A stretch of DNA of 64,000 nucleotides from Hassallia byssoidea VB512170 (GTDB lineage: Bacteria > Cyanobacteriota > Cyanobacteriia > Cyanobacteriales > Nostocaceae), in NCBI RefSeq assembly GCF_000817785.2, contig NZ_JTCM02000019.1:19311-83310 (forward strand), read 5' to 3'. Positions 27,154 through 36,414 of the stretch are shown piece by piece (the first letter of the stretch is position 1; the number at the start of each line of letters is the position of its first letter). The translations under genes were made by a program, and so were the position numbers. The notes below the pieces were generated by a model, which worked only from the letters and a program-made list of their open reading frames with translations, searched no databases and was not told where the DNA came from.

Positions 27154-27816
27154 TTAAAGGACACTGGCTGGTAATGGCGGATTGGCGAGTTCTTCTTTCT
27201 CAAAAACTCGGTCAATCAAACCGTATTCCTTCGCTTGGTAAGGTGTCATGTATAACAGCCGATCCATGTCCTTGGTAATTCTTTCTGGGGGCTGTCCGGT
27301 GGTGGTAGATAGAATATCAACCAGCGATGCTTTATTTGCCAGAACTTCTTTCGCCCGAATTTGAATATCGGTTGCTTGACCTTGAGCGTAACTCTTAGGC
27401 TGGTGTAAGATAATCGAAGCGTTGGGCAAGCTGGCGCGGCAACCTTTTGTTCCAGCACTGAGAAGCATCGCTGCCATACCCATCGCCGAACCGATACAGA
27501 TGGTGTGGATAGCTGGCTTGATATATCTCATCGTGTCATAAATGGCGAAGGCTTCGGTTTCAAAGCCGACGGGATCGCCACTGTAACCAGAAGTGCCAGT
27601 AGAGTTTATGTAAATTTTAATTGGTTTCTCTGGATCGTCAGACTGTAAATACAGCAATTCAGCTACTATCAGTTCGGTGACAGCAGGCACCAGTGGCATC
27701 CCAAGATAGACAATTCGCTCTTTTAACAATAATGATGGTAAATCTGGCGGCGGTGTCCGGTAGAAGTTATCACCGCCGTATGGGGCTTGAACAGCCTTGA
27801 TGGGGGAAATGTCCAT
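27154..27816 (-). CDS. clpR: ClpR, catalytically inactive ClpP paralogue
   Basis: A 220-residue ClpP-fold protein. Where ClpP has the nucleophile, this has Gly113 (GSAMGMAAM). The triad Asp is replaced by Leu187 (MDRLLYMT); His138 (ILHQP) remains. It has the extra loop TGTSGYSGDPVGFETE typical of ClpR. It cannot cleave peptides by itself and instead forms rings with ClpP3. It is the first gene of the pair and divergent from the VWA gene. The loss of catalytic residues is the normal state of this family, not decay. Confidence 0.9.
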   Translation of the reverse strand: MDISPIKAVQAPYGGDNFYRTPPPDLPSLLLKERIVYLGMPLVPAVTELIVAELLYLQSDDPEKPIKIYINSTGTSGYSGDPVGFETEAFAIYDTMRYIKPAIHTICIGSAMGMAAMLLSAGTKGCRASLPNASIILHQPKSYAQGQATDIQIRAKEVLANKASLVDILSTTTGQPPERITKDMDRLLYMTPYQAKEYGLIDRVFEKEELANPPLPASVL

Positions 27817-27905
27817 AGCAACTGTTGCCTGAAATTATGCCGTTAACTGTAATACATACTAACGCGATGCTAGGTGCGTTAAAGGTGTGGATTTCTCGCT
27901 ATGTA

Positions 27906-28050
27906 AGGGAGTGGGGAGTGGGGAGTGGGGAGTGGGGAGGTGGGGAGGTGGGGAGTGGGGAGTGGGGAGTGGGGAGTGGGGAGTCAGGAGTTAAAAATTA
28001 TTCTCCTAGTCCCTAGTCCCTAGTCCCTAGTCCCTAGTCCTTAGTCCCCA
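27906..28050. repeat. STRR arrays GGGGAGT and CTAGTCC
   Basis: About ten GGGGAGT-type units (27906-27983), some with an extra GG, are followed by a CTAGTCC array (about 28014-28050). They lie in the 352-bp divergent gap between clpR and the VWA gene. The rest of the gap is AT-rich; no other signal was identified. Confidence 0.85.
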
Positions 28051-28168
28051 GTCTTCAAAAAAATGTGAATATTGTTAACGTATGCTTGGGGGATAAATTT
28101 TCCGTAGCGCTATGCGTGCAGTTTGAAGTTATTTATTAATATGTATATCTGGATAGGAAACTTGGGTT

Positions 28169-29416
28169 ATGAAGGTTAGCTTGCAGCCGACTCTGAATGA
28201 TAATAGTTTGGACGCGAATCAACAAAACAGTCAACGTCAGTTGTCAATTTCGATTTCGGCGATCGCTGAAAATCTAGATCGCAATGTCCCTCTAAATTTA
28301 TGTCTAATTTTAGACCATAGTGGCTCGATGAATGGGCGACCGCTAGAAACTGTCAAAAAAGCGGCGATTGGTTTGGTTGACAAACTCAAAAAAGGCGATC
28401 GCCTGAGTGTTGTAGTATTCGATCATCGTGCTAAGGTCTTAGTCCCCAATCAATTTATCGAAAATCCCGAACAAATCAAAAGGGAAATTAACCGACTTTC
28501 GGCGGATGGAGGAACGGCAATTGATGAAGGTTTGCGTTTGGGTATTGAAGAATTAGCAAAGGGAAAAAAAGAAACTATTTCTCAAGCTTTTCTGTTAACT
28601 GATGGCGAAAATGAACACGGTGATAACAATCGCTGTTTGAAATTTGCTCAATTATCTGCTAGCTATAATTTGACTTTAAATACTTTGGGATTTGGCGACA
28701 ATTGGAATCAGGATGTTTTAGAAAAAATCGCTGATGCTGGTTTGGGTACTTTATCTTACATTCAACAACCAGATCGGGCAGTAGAAGAATTTAGTCGCCT
28801 TTTCACCCGGATGCAAACGGTAGGATTGACGAATGCTTATTTACTATTTTCCCTGATGCCGAAGGTGCGGTTAGCAGAACTAAAACCGATCGCCCAAGTT
28901 GCCCCAGATACAATTGAGTTACCCGTACAATACGAAGCTGATGGACGCTTGGCGGTGCGTTTGGGTGATTTAATGAAAGATGTGGAACGAGTGATTTTAG
29001 CGAATATTTATCTGGGACAATTGCCAGAAGGTAAACAAGCGATCGCTAATGTGCAAGTCCGCTACGACGATCCTACCGACAACCAAACTGGATTATTTTC
29101 GCCAAATATCCCAATTTATGCTAATGTAGTTCGGAATTACCAATCTGTGAACGATCCGCAAGTGCAGCAACATGTTCTCGCGTTAGCGAAATATCGGCAA
29201 ACTCAACTAGCAGAAGCGAAATTACAACAAGGCGATCGCGCTGGTGCGGCAACAATGCTGCAAACTGCGGCAAAAACCGCTTTGCAAATGGGAGATAAAA
29301 GTGCCGCGACAGTGTTGCAAACTTCCGCCACTCGCTTGCAAGCTGGGCAAGAATTATCAGAAGCAGATCGTAAGAAAACCAGGATTGTATCTAAAACAGT
29401 TTTGCAAGACCCTTAG
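28169..29416 (+). CDS. von Willebrand factor type A domain protein
   Basis: A 415-residue protein without signal peptide. Residues about 40-215 are a VWA domain with an intact MIDAS: DHSGSMNGRPL (DxSxS), the Thr of GGTAIDEGL and the Asp of LLTDGENEHG. The C-terminal half is beta-rich, then helical from about residue 330 (KYRQTQLAEAKLQQGDRAG). Such proteins bind metal-dependent partners and often work with MoxR ATPases or kinases; none is adjacent. The role is unknown. The gene is rich in HIP1 sites. Confidence 0.85.
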   Translation: MKVSLQPTLNDNSLDANQQNSQRQLSISISAIAENLDRNVPLNLCLILDHSGSMNGRPLETVKKAAIGLVDKLKKGDRLSVVVFDHRAKVLVPNQFIENPEQIKREINRLSADGGTAIDEGLRLGIEELAKGKKETISQAFLLTDGENEHGDNNRCLKFAQLSASYNLTLNTLGFGDNWNQDVLEKIADAGLGTLSYIQQPDRAVEEFSRLFTRMQTVGLTNAYLLFSLMPKVRLAELKPIAQVAPDTIELPVQYEADGRLAVRLGDLMKDVERVILANIYLGQLPEGKQAIANVQVRYDDPTDNQTGLFSPNIPIYANVVRNYQSVNDPQVQQHVLALAKYRQTQLAEAKLQQGDRAGAATMLQTAAKTALQMGDKSAATVLQTSATRLQAGQELSEADRKKTRIVSKTVLQDP

Positions 29417-29423
29417 TTTTAAG

Positions 29424-29535
29424 TGTTGGTTGTTGGTTGATAGTTGGAGCGTTGTTGGTTGTTGGTTGCTACTATCCACTACCCGCTCCCCGCTCCCCAC
29501 TAACCACTATCCACTATCTACTAACCACTAACTCC
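29424..29535. repeat. STRR tracts GTTGGTT and CCACTAT types
   Basis: GTTGGTTG units followed by ACTATCCACTAACC-type units fill the entire gap between the VWA and VOC genes. Confidence 0.8.
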
Positions 29536-29536
29536 T

Positions 29537-29923
29537 ATGAAAACTACCGGTATTCATCATATAGCGATTATTTGTTCTGATTATGAACGCTCGAAAAGGT
29601 TTTATGTAGAAGTATTAGGTTTTTCGATTATTCAAGAGACTTTTCGCGCTCAGAGAAATTCTTATAAATTAGATTTACGTGTGGGAGAAAAGCAGCAAAT
29701 CGAGTTATTTTCTTTTGCTAATCCTCCAGAAAGGATTAATAATCCTGAAGCTTGTGGATTAAGACATCTGGCTTTTGAAGTCGATGATATTGAGCAAACT
29801 GTTTTGGAATTAAAATCAAAAGGTGTAGAAGTAGAAAATATCAGGATTGATGATATTACAGACAAGCGCTTTACTTTCTTTAAAGACCCAGATGCTTTGC
29901 CATTAGAAATTTATGAACGTTAG
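29537..29923 (+). CDS. VOC family metalloprotein (glyoxalase-like, GloA2/YaeR type)
   Basis: A 128-residue single-domain VOC protein. The beginning GIHHIAIICSDYERSKRFY, the middle CGLRHLAFEVDDIE and the end KDPDALPLEIYE match the GloA2/YaeR subgroup. Candidate metal ligands are His6/His7, Glu (IELFSF), His (LRHLAF) and Glu (PLEIYE). The substrate is not known; a true glyoxalase I role is not certain. It is convergent with the ggt gene. Confidence 0.88.
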   Translation: MKTTGIHHIAIICSDYERSKRFYVEVLGFSIIQETFRAQRNSYKLDLRVGEKQQIELFSFANPPERINNPEACGLRHLAFEVDDIEQTVLELKSKGVEVENIRIDDITDKRFTFFKDPDALPLEIYER

Positions 29924-29965
29924 GTAGTTTACTTATAAAGTAACGTACCTGCCTTTCCAATGTGC

Positions 29966-31780
29966 TTAATAAGCAGCAGCTTTGCCTGCGGATTTGCGAC
30001 TATCATTAGCACCATATAGCACCTTAGTTTTTGGATCTACCAAAATAGATTCAGCAGCACCCCAAGTTAAGAACGGAGCCACTCTGTAACCTCTTTCCCA
30101 CAACTTTTGTACAGCGCTAGACTTAAGGCTGTAAGGTTCTGTAAGTACTACATTGGGTAATCCCTGATAATGAATTCGAGGAGCGTTTATAGCTTCAGAA
30201 ATATTCATGTCATAATCAATGACGTTAGTAATTACTTGGAGAACAGTTGTAGTAATTGTTGACCCTCCAGGGCTACCCGTGACGATGAAAACTTTACCAT
30301 TTTTTGTCACGATAGTGGGTGACATAGAACTGAGGGGGCGTTTACCTGGTTCGATGATATTAGCATTTCCTTGCACTAAACCAAAGTTGTTTGCCACGCC
30401 AGGTTTAGATGTAAAGTCATCCATTTCATTGTTGAGGAAAAAGCCAGTATTGCCAGCAATTACTTTCGCTCCAAAGTAAGAGTTAATAGTGTAAGTTACG
30501 GCTACGGCGTTACCATAGCGGTCTACAATAGAGTAGTGGGTTGTGTTAGTTCCCTCATGGGATGTGATATCAGAGTAGAGAGGCTTTGGCGAAATAGCCT
30601 GTTGTTTGGGAATTTGGGAACGAATAGAGGCAGCATAGTCTTTTGATAAAAGTCGCGCAACTGGATTTTTGACAAAATCTGGATCGCCTAAGTACTTGTT
30701 CCGGTCAGCATAAGCGTACAAGATGCTTGACAGCATGAAGTGAAGGCTATCTTGGGAGTGCCAGCCAAGTTGTTTGAGCTGATAACCTTCTAGAATATTC
30801 AGCATCTCACACAAGGTAGTACCGCCTCCAGGAGGTGGGGCAGAAATTACCTCATAGCCCCGATAGCTGCATCGTACTGGCTGGGTTTGAGCGATCGCGT
30901 ATTTGCTAAAATCATCAGCGGTGAGAATGCCACCATTTTCGCGGCTAGCTTTGACAATCTTTTGAGCGATCGCTTTCTTGTAAAAAGCATCTGTTCCTTG
31001 ATTTGAAATCAATTTAAGAGTTTGAGCTAAATTTTTCTGCACCAAGCGATCGCCAACTTGATAAGGATTCTTGCCATTTTTCAAAAATATGCTCGCAACA
31101 TTGGATTGATTCTTAAACTGTGCAGTCCCAGCTTTTAATATTTTAATGTCTCCCTCCTGCAATACAAATCCTTCAGCAGCAAGCTTAATCGCTGGAGTCA
31201 TCACCTGCTGACGAGTCATTGTTCCATATTGAGAAAGTGCTTCATCGAGTCCTTTAACAGTTCCAGGAACTCCAACCGCAAGATAGCCCTTAGTACTCAA
31301 CCCAGAGATTACCTTACCCTGTTTATCGAGATACATATTTTTAGTAGCTTTTAAAGCAGCTTTCTCGCGGAAGTTGATAAAAATATTTTTACCATTAGCC
31401 AAGTGGATGAGCATGAACCCACCCCCACCAATATTGCCACAACAGGGATCGCTAACAGCTAAGGCATATCCTACAGCTACAGCAGCATCAACTGCATTGC
31501 CTTTTTGTTTGAGAATTTGTAACCCGATTTCAGATGCGTTGTGTTGCGTGGTGACAACAATGCCATTTTTGCCTGATACAGGGGGAACAGAGGCTTGAAG
31601 CGTAGTTTTGTTGCAATTGGAACTTTTGCACCCTACCCAACTCAATATGCGATAAAGATAAGTTAAGGGATGGTAAACACTACCCGCTACAGCCATATCT
31701 AGACCTAACGCCAGACCAATAAATGCAAAGCTAAGGATTAAGATTGAGAGGCATTTTTTCAATCTTCTTCGTCTAATCAT
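29966..31780 (-). CDS. ggt: Gamma-glutamyltransferase
   Basis: A 604-residue Ntn-hydrolase precursor. Residues about 10-32 are a hydrophobic signal or anchor. The enzyme cleaves itself before the catalytic Thr at about residue 413 (EGTNTTHYSIVDRYG), giving large and small subunits. It then hydrolyses or transfers the gamma-glutamyl group of glutathione, probably in the periplasm. Other motifs are CCGNIGGGGFMLIH, RPLSSMSPTIV and VTGSPGGSTI, which bind the gamma-glutamyl moiety. Length is normal for the family and all key residues seem present. It is monocistronic. Confidence 0.93.
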   Translation of the reverse strand: MIRRRRLKKCLSILILSFAFIGLALGLDMAVAGSVYHPLTYLYRILSWVGCKSSNCNKTTLQASVPPVSGKNGIVVTTQHNASEIGLQILKQKGNAVDAAVAVGYALAVSDPCCGNIGGGGFMLIHLANGKNIFINFREKAALKATKNMYLDKQGKVISGLSTKGYLAVGVPGTVKGLDEALSQYGTMTRQQVMTPAIKLAAEGFVLQEGDIKILKAGTAQFKNQSNVASIFLKNGKNPYQVGDRLVQKNLAQTLKLISNQGTDAFYKKAIAQKIVKASRENGGILTADDFSKYAIAQTQPVRCSYRGYEVISAPPPGGGTTLCEMLNILEGYQLKQLGWHSQDSLHFMLSSILYAYADRNKYLGDPDFVKNPVARLLSKDYAASIRSQIPKQQAISPKPLYSDITSHEGTNTTHYSIVDRYGNAVAVTYTINSYFGAKVIAGNTGFFLNNEMDDFTSKPGVANNFGLVQGNANIIEPGKRPLSSMSPTIVTKNGKVFIVTGSPGGSTITTTVLQVITNVIDYDMNISEAINAPRIHYQGLPNVVLTEPYSLKSSAVQKLWERGYRVAPFLTWGAAESILVDPKTKVLYGANDSRKSAGKAAAY

Positions 31781-31953
31781 GGCAATGTTGACTTTAAGTA
31801 ATCAAGCAAATTAGGGAATATGCTTATTTTATGATATGGAGGGACAAAACTTATGTTAATAAAGCGGGATGAAAATCCACTTTTAGCGCATTTGCTTCTT
31901 TAATATATAGAGAGGCTCAATCTAACATACATTTTGTCTTAATAAAATTAAAG

Positions 31954-32415
31954 ATGATAATAAGAGAATACAGATTATCTGACACTGAGGAAATCATGAA
32001 ACTGTTTTACGATACAGTTCATGAAATCAATATTCAAGATTACACTCAAGAACAAGTAAATGCTTGGGCACCGGAAAATATGGATTATGATTTTTGGCAC
32101 AAAAGGTTACAAACCAAGCTTCCCTATATAGCTGAAGATAATGGTGAGATAGTTGGGTTTGGAGAATTAGAAGCGGATGGTCATATTGATTGTTTTTATT
32201 GTCATAGTAAATATCAAAAAAAGGGTATTGGTTCAAAACTATTAATTCATCTAGAAAATACGGCAAAATTACAAGGAATTAAACGGCTATATACAGAAGC
32301 GAGTATTACTGCAAAACCATTTTTTCAAAGTAAGGGATTTAGCATAGTTAAGGAACAGCAAGTAGAACGACGGGGAGTTATGTTTCAAAACTATGTAATG
32401 GAAAAATATCTGTGA
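31954..32415 (+). CDS. GNAT family N-acetyltransferase
   Basis: A 153-residue GNAT-fold protein. The acetyl-CoA binding motif A is YQKKGIGSKLLIHLEN (Q-x-x-G-x-G). The start MIIREYRLSDTEEIMKLFYD and the end KPFFQSKGFSIVKEQQVERR fit the YafP-like subgroup. The substrate is unknown. It has a lower GC content than its neighbours and few HIP1 sites, perhaps from transfer. Confidence 0.88.
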   Translation: MIIREYRLSDTEEIMKLFYDTVHEINIQDYTQEQVNAWAPENMDYDFWHKRLQTKLPYIAEDNGEIVGFGELEADGHIDCFYCHSKYQKKGIGSKLLIHLENTAKLQGIKRLYTEASITAKPFFQSKGFSIVKEQQVERRGVMFQNYVMEKYL

Positions 32416-32466
32416 TTTTCTACAGAGAAAATCTCCAATTATTTTGATAGCGCCAGAAATTACGAT

Positions 32467-32495
32467 GTAGAGACGTTCCGGTGGAACGTCTCTAC
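32467..32495. repeat. Palindromic repeat GTAGAGACGTTCC-GGT-GGAACGTCTCTAC
   Basis: A perfect 13-bp stem with a 3-base loop. Same family as 37700-37728 and related to 7176-7203. It lies between the GNAT and Rpn genes; the rest of that 238-bp gap shows no other feature. Confidence 0.9.
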
Positions 32496-32653
32496 AATAT
32501 GTGTCATTTGCCAGATATGAAATTTGTTTTAGACAATAATTTTACAATCCAAAATCTTTCCTATCCTCCATAGTGACTACCAGTAACTTTCTGAAGCTAA
32601 ATCTTACTTATGTTATGGAAATAAAGTCGGCGATCGCTTGCTAAAATTACAAC

Positions 32654-33430
32654 ATGTTTGACAACATCTGTAAATTCCTCGCGGAAAATTTCTCTTGTGA
32701 CTTCGCTACTTGGTTATTAGGAGAACCTATAACCTTAACTCAACTTAGTCCCAAGGAATTATCCCTGGAACCGATTCGCGCTGATGCCTTAATTTTGCTA
32801 CAGTCAGAGCAACACGTACTGCATTTAGAGTTTCAAACTCAAGTCGATGCCGAAATTCCCTTTCGGATGCTAGATTATCGCGTTCGTGTTTATCGTCGCT
32901 TTCCCCAAAAGGAAATGCATCAAGTCGTAATTTACCTCAAACAAACAAATTCTGATTTGGTGCAGCAAAATACATTTCTTTTGACTCGTACTCGTCATGA
33001 GTTTGAAGTTATCAGACTGTGGGAACAACCGACTGAGGTATTTTTGAGAACTCCAGGACTGTTACCTTTGGCGGTGTTGAGTAGTACACTTGACCGAGAA
33101 GCTGTACTTAACCAAGTAGCACAACAAATTAACAACATTACAGAATTAAGAACTCAAAGTAATGTTGCTGCTTCCACAGCAATTTTAGCTGGTTTAGTAT
33201 TGAATCAAGAGGTCATAAAACGAGTTTTGAGGTCGGATATTATGCGCGAGTCAGTCATTTATCAAGAGATTTTAACTGAAGGTAGAACTGAGGGTAGAAC
33301 TGAAGCTTTACTTGAAGTGGCAAAAAATCTACTTAATAGTGGGATGCAATTAGAGCAAGTAGCAAGAATGACAAAGTTAACGGTTGAGCAGTTGGAACAA
33401 TTACAAACGCAAGAAGAAAGTGACGAGTAG
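32654..33430 (+). CDS. Rpn/PD-(D/E)XK nuclease-like protein (DUF4351-type tail)
   Basis: A 258-residue protein of the large cyanobacterial Rpn-like family (recombination-promoting nuclease, transposase_31-like). The probable active site is the Asp of RADALILL and the Glu of LHLEFQTQ (PD-(D/E)XK pattern with Q for K). The C-terminal region has TEGRTEGRTEALLEVAKNLL, a repeat of a kind typical of these proteins. Such genes are often multicopy and mobile-element associated. No neighbour hints at a role. Confidence 0.85.
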   Translation: MFDNICKFLAENFSCDFATWLLGEPITLTQLSPKELSLEPIRADALILLQSEQHVLHLEFQTQVDAEIPFRMLDYRVRVYRRFPQKEMHQVVIYLKQTNSDLVQQNTFLLTRTRHEFEVIRLWEQPTEVFLRTPGLLPLAVLSSTLDREAVLNQVAQQINNITELRTQSNVAASTAILAGLVLNQEVIKRVLRSDIMRESVIYQEILTEGRTEGRTEALLEVAKNLLNSGMQLEQVARMTKLTVEQLEQLQTQEESDE

Positions 33431-33463
33431 CAATAAATTTTTAGCTAAAAGTTTTTAATTTCA

Positions 33464-33498
33464 TCAAAAAACGGTGCAGATTGACTGCACCGTTTATC
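33464..33498. terminator. Bidirectional terminator between convergent genes
   Basis: AAACGGTGCA and its perfect reverse complement flank a 7-base loop. A-rich sequence to the left gives a T-run on the - strand, and TTTATC follows on the + strand. It serves the Rpn-like gene (+) and the zinc-ribbon gene (-). Twenty bases of it recur exactly at 33657-33676. Confidence 0.75.
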
Positions 33499-33526
33499 AA
33501 ATTTGACTATCGATGAAACGCGCTAT

Positions 33527-33709
33527 TTACTTTTTTTGAGCTTTCCAAGTTCCCCCATAAACATAAAAGGGGTTATCTTGACTAACTTGATCCCAACATT
33601 GATGGCAAACAAAAACCCATTCGCCATCCTCTTCGTACTTGACTCGATATAAAATTGGTGCAGATTGACTGCACCGATCGCACAATTTAACCCGAATTTT
33701 TCGAGCCAT
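33527..33709 (-). CDS. Small zinc-ribbon protein
   Basis: A 60-residue protein with two CxxC pairs (KLCDRCSQ and VCHQCWD), spaced as in a zinc ribbon. It is basic at both ends. It starts 5 bp after the PIN/TRAM gene on the same strand, so the two are co-transcribed. The function is not known; a nucleic-acid role alongside the PIN/TRAM protein is plausible but is an inference. Its first CxxC is encoded by a 20-base hairpin sequence that is repeated in the downstream terminator. Confidence 0.8.
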   Translation of the reverse strand: MARKIRVKLCDRCSQSAPILYRVKYEEDGEWVFVCHQCWDQVSQDNPFYVYGGTWKAQKK

Positions 33710-33714
33710 TTACC

Positions 33715-34791
33715 TTACGCTAATGCGGAAGCTTGAGGTTTAGCAAAAATCATCCTTCCGGCTGAAGTTTGCAAAGCACTGGTGACTACTACCCGAATTT
33801 CACCACCGACATAACTGCTGCCTTCTTCAACGACAACCATTGTACCGTCGTCGAGGTAGCCGATACCCTGACTGGGTTCTTTACCTTCTTTGAGAATTTT
33901 TAAGTCAATGTAGTCACCAGGTAAATATGAGGGACGAACAGCGTTAACTAAATCGTTAACATTCAAAACAGGCACTTTCTGAACGCTAGCTACTTTAGAC
34001 AAGTTGTAGTCATTAGTTAGCAGTGTACCGTTGATTTCTTGAGCAAATCGCACTAATTTAGCATCTACGGTGGGAATATCTTCGTAATCTGCTGGGTTGA
34101 TTAAAATGCGATCCGGGTAAGCTTCTTTAATTCGGTTGAGAATTTCGAGTCCTCGTCTTCCCCGCACCCGCTTTAAATCTTTGTTAGCATCAGCTACTTG
34201 TTGCAATTCTTGCAAGACAAATTGCGGGACGATTATTTGCCCTTCGAGAAATCCTGTTTCTAACAGTGTTTCAATGCGACCATCAATAATGCAGCTAGTG
34301 TCTAAAACTTTGGTACTGGCAGGTTTTAGTGTTCCTTCCACTACCATTGTTTCCACAGTATTAGGATTAATCAGCCGCAATAAGCCGCGTCCGTGAGTAT
34401 CTGCCAGATTCATGCCTGTATAAGCTAGCACGATGCTGCCGACAACGGCGACTAGCGGCTTAATAAAGCCAAAATCTGCCGGAATTGGCAACAAGAACAA
34501 AGGTGCCAACATTAAGTTTGCTATCAATAACCCAATGACCAAGCCAATGGCACGAGTTAAGATAACTTCTAGAGGCAATTCCCGGATTTGTGCTTCTAGA
34601 CGGCGATATCCGGTCTGGAATCGCAAGCCGACTGCACCGCCAATGATTGCCGCAAAAACAGCAACAATGAAGCGTAGAGCCTGAAGATTTGTAACGCGGT
34701 CTAGTGTCACGTAGGGTATGATATCGGTGCTGTAGTACCCTATACCCGCCGCTAAAAGAATGAATGAGAAAATGATAATTGCATCAAGCAT
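33715..34791 (-). CDS. PIN/TRAM domain membrane protein (YacL-like)
   Basis: A 358-residue protein. Four hydrophobic segments occupy about residues 4-22, 38-58, 80-105 and 110-128. A PIN-like nuclease domain follows (about 160-285) with acidic residues in KVLDTSCIIDGRIE, VLQEL, DAKLVRFAQE and LLTNDYNLS. A TRAM domain ends the protein (about 290-350, GDYIDLKILKEGKEPSQGIG). This architecture is widespread in cyanobacteria and Firmicutes (YacL). It is thought to act on RNA at the membrane, but the substrate is unknown. Confidence 0.9.
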   Translation of the reverse strand: MLDAIIIFSFILLAAGIGYYSTDIIPYVTLDRVTNLQALRFIVAVFAAIIGGAVGLRFQTGYRRLEAQIRELPLEVILTRAIGLVIGLLIANLMLAPLFLLPIPADFGFIKPLVAVVGSIVLAYTGMNLADTHGRGLLRLINPNTVETMVVEGTLKPASTKVLDTSCIIDGRIETLLETGFLEGQIIVPQFVLQELQQVADANKDLKRVRGRRGLEILNRIKEAYPDRILINPADYEDIPTVDAKLVRFAQEINGTLLTNDYNLSKVASVQKVPVLNVNDLVNAVRPSYLPGDYIDLKILKEGKEPSQGIGYLDDGTMVVVEEGSSYVGGEIRVVVTSALQTSAGRMIFAKPQASALA

Positions 34792-35043
34792 AAGCTGTGT
34801 GGTTTTCCTGCAACTGTGTTAACCGCAAGAGCGCAGTATTTTTTATTTCATCGGTTGGATAAAATCTGAAATATTGACTTACTAAGCGGGATTTAAGCAG
34901 GGAATATCTGCAATTATTATAACCAAAGAGCTTTATATTCATATTTTTGATCGTTTTGTTGCAATAAATATAAAAAGTTGTAAAAAGTCTATTAATTTTC
35001 ATAGTTTGTAATTATAGGAATAATAATTTAATTGTCTGTAAAA

Positions 35044-36228
35044 ATGGCTGAAAAACTTATTGTTTTTGGAATTCCGAGTTCTGCTTACGTACATATTCCC
35101 TTTTGCAGACGACGGTGTTTTTATTGTGATTTTCCGGTGTCTGTGGTAGGCGATCGCTTGCGGGGTGAAACATCTGTCGGTATATCTCACTACGTTGATG
35201 TATTAATTGAAGAAATTGCTGCTACAGCGACTTTTGGTCTACCTTTGAAGACAATTTTCTTTGGTGGGGGGACTCCTTCGCTTCTATCTACAGATCAGTT
35301 ACGGCGTATCCTGGAGGTGATAGAAGAGCGTTTTGGTATTTCTCCAGAAGCGGAAATTTCTATGGAAATGGACCCAGGAACGTTTGATTTAGAACATCTT
35401 CAAGGCTATCGTCGCTTGGGAGTCAATCGGGTAAGTTTGGGTGTGCAAGCATTTGAGTCAGAATTATTGCAAGTTGCGGGGCGATCGCACACTATTACTG
35501 ATATCTTCACAGCTGTGGATTTAATTCGCCAGGTGGGGGTTCCCGAATTCAGCATAGACTTAATTTCAGGTTTGCCGCATCAAACTTTAGATAGGTGGCA
35601 ATATTCTTTAGAAAAAGCGGTGGCTACAGCACCAACGCACATATCTATATATGACCTTACCATTGAGCCTGGGACTGCTTTTGGTCGTTTCTACAAACCT
35701 GGGGATCAACCTTTACCGACAGATGAAACCACAGTTGAGATGTATAGACTGGCACAGCAAATTTTAACGAGCGCGGGTTACGAACATTATGAAATTTCTA
35801 ATTATGCCCAGCCAGGACATCAATGCCGACATAATCGAGTTTATTGGGAAAATCGCCCTTATTATGGCTTTGGGATGGGGGCAGCGAGTTATGTTGAGGG
35901 TAAACGCTTTACTCGTCCGCGTAAAACCAAGGAGTATTATTCTTGGGTGGAAACTGGGGGTTTAATTGATTGTGATGTGACTCCAAACGAGGAAGTTTTG
36001 TTAGACACTTTAATGTTGGGGTTGCGTTTGGCTGAGGGTGTGGATTTAGATGCGTTGACTTTTCAGTTTGGGGAAGAGAAGGTAAAGGAGATTTACAAGT
36101 GTTTGCAACCCTACTTTGAGAAAGGTTGGGTAGAAGTTGTTGGGGGAAGGTTAAAGTTAAGCGATCCCGATGGATTTTTGTTTTCTAATGTGGTTTTGGC
36201 GAAGTTGTTTGAGAAGTTGGGGGAATGA
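35044..36228 (+). CDS. hemW: Radical SAM heme chaperone HemW
   Basis: A protein of about 394 residues from ATG 35044; a TTG at 35032 would add 4 residues and has AGGAA at a better distance. The radical-SAM cluster motif is CRRRCFYC (CxxxCxxC) near the start. It is followed by FFGGGTPSLL, GVQAFESELLQVAGR, IDLISGLPHQT and HYEISNYAQPGHQCRHNRVYW. This is the HemN/HemW family. The extra HNRVYW segment points to HemW, which carries heme, and not to the true coproporphyrinogen oxidase HemN. Convergent or co-directional neighbours give no further clue. Confidence 0.9.
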   Translation: MAEKLIVFGIPSSAYVHIPFCRRRCFYCDFPVSVVGDRLRGETSVGISHYVDVLIEEIAATATFGLPLKTIFFGGGTPSLLSTDQLRRILEVIEERFGISPEAEISMEMDPGTFDLEHLQGYRRLGVNRVSLGVQAFESELLQVAGRSHTITDIFTAVDLIRQVGVPEFSIDLISGLPHQTLDRWQYSLEKAVATAPTHISIYDLTIEPGTAFGRFYKPGDQPLPTDETTVEMYRLAQQILTSAGYEHYEISNYAQPGHQCRHNRVYWENRPYYGFGMGAASYVEGKRFTRPRKTKEYYSWVETGGLIDCDVTPNEEVLLDTLMLGLRLAEGVDLDALTFQFGEEKVKEIYKCLQPYFEKGWVEVVGGRLKLSDPDGFLFSNVVLAKLFEKLGE

Positions 36229-36277
36229 ACCACATAGAAATAGAAGTGTAACAGATATACATAGGGATATTGGGCAA

Positions 36278-36385
36278 ATGAGCATGATAATTTTAGTAGA
36301 AGAAATCGAGCAAGTTTTTCACCGTCTAATTGAAAGGATAAAACAAGATGAAATTAAATTTTTAGATATTGAAACTGACTACTAA
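36278..36385 (+). pseudogene. Fragment of a small protein, cut short before a repeat
   Basis: The frame reads MSMIILVEEIEQVFHRLIER and ends FLDIETDY with a stop. I recall small cyanobacterial proteins that start in the same way and continue DYYW...; here the frame ends exactly at that point, and a repeat element begins 30 bp later. So this may be a truncated gene. The evidence is memory of the family plus context, hence low confidence. Confidence 0.35.
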
Positions 36386-36414
36386 GTAGATGGACATAAA
36401 TAAACGCTCCTTAA

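Noticed and set aside
27154..27816. ClpP paralogue as a decayed gene because Ser and Asp are missing
   Set aside because: The loss of these residues and the extra loop are normal for ClpR, and the gene is intact beside clpP3.
27906..28050. Possible CRISPR array
   Set aside because: Units are 7 bp, directly tandem and without unique spacers, so this is an STRR tract.
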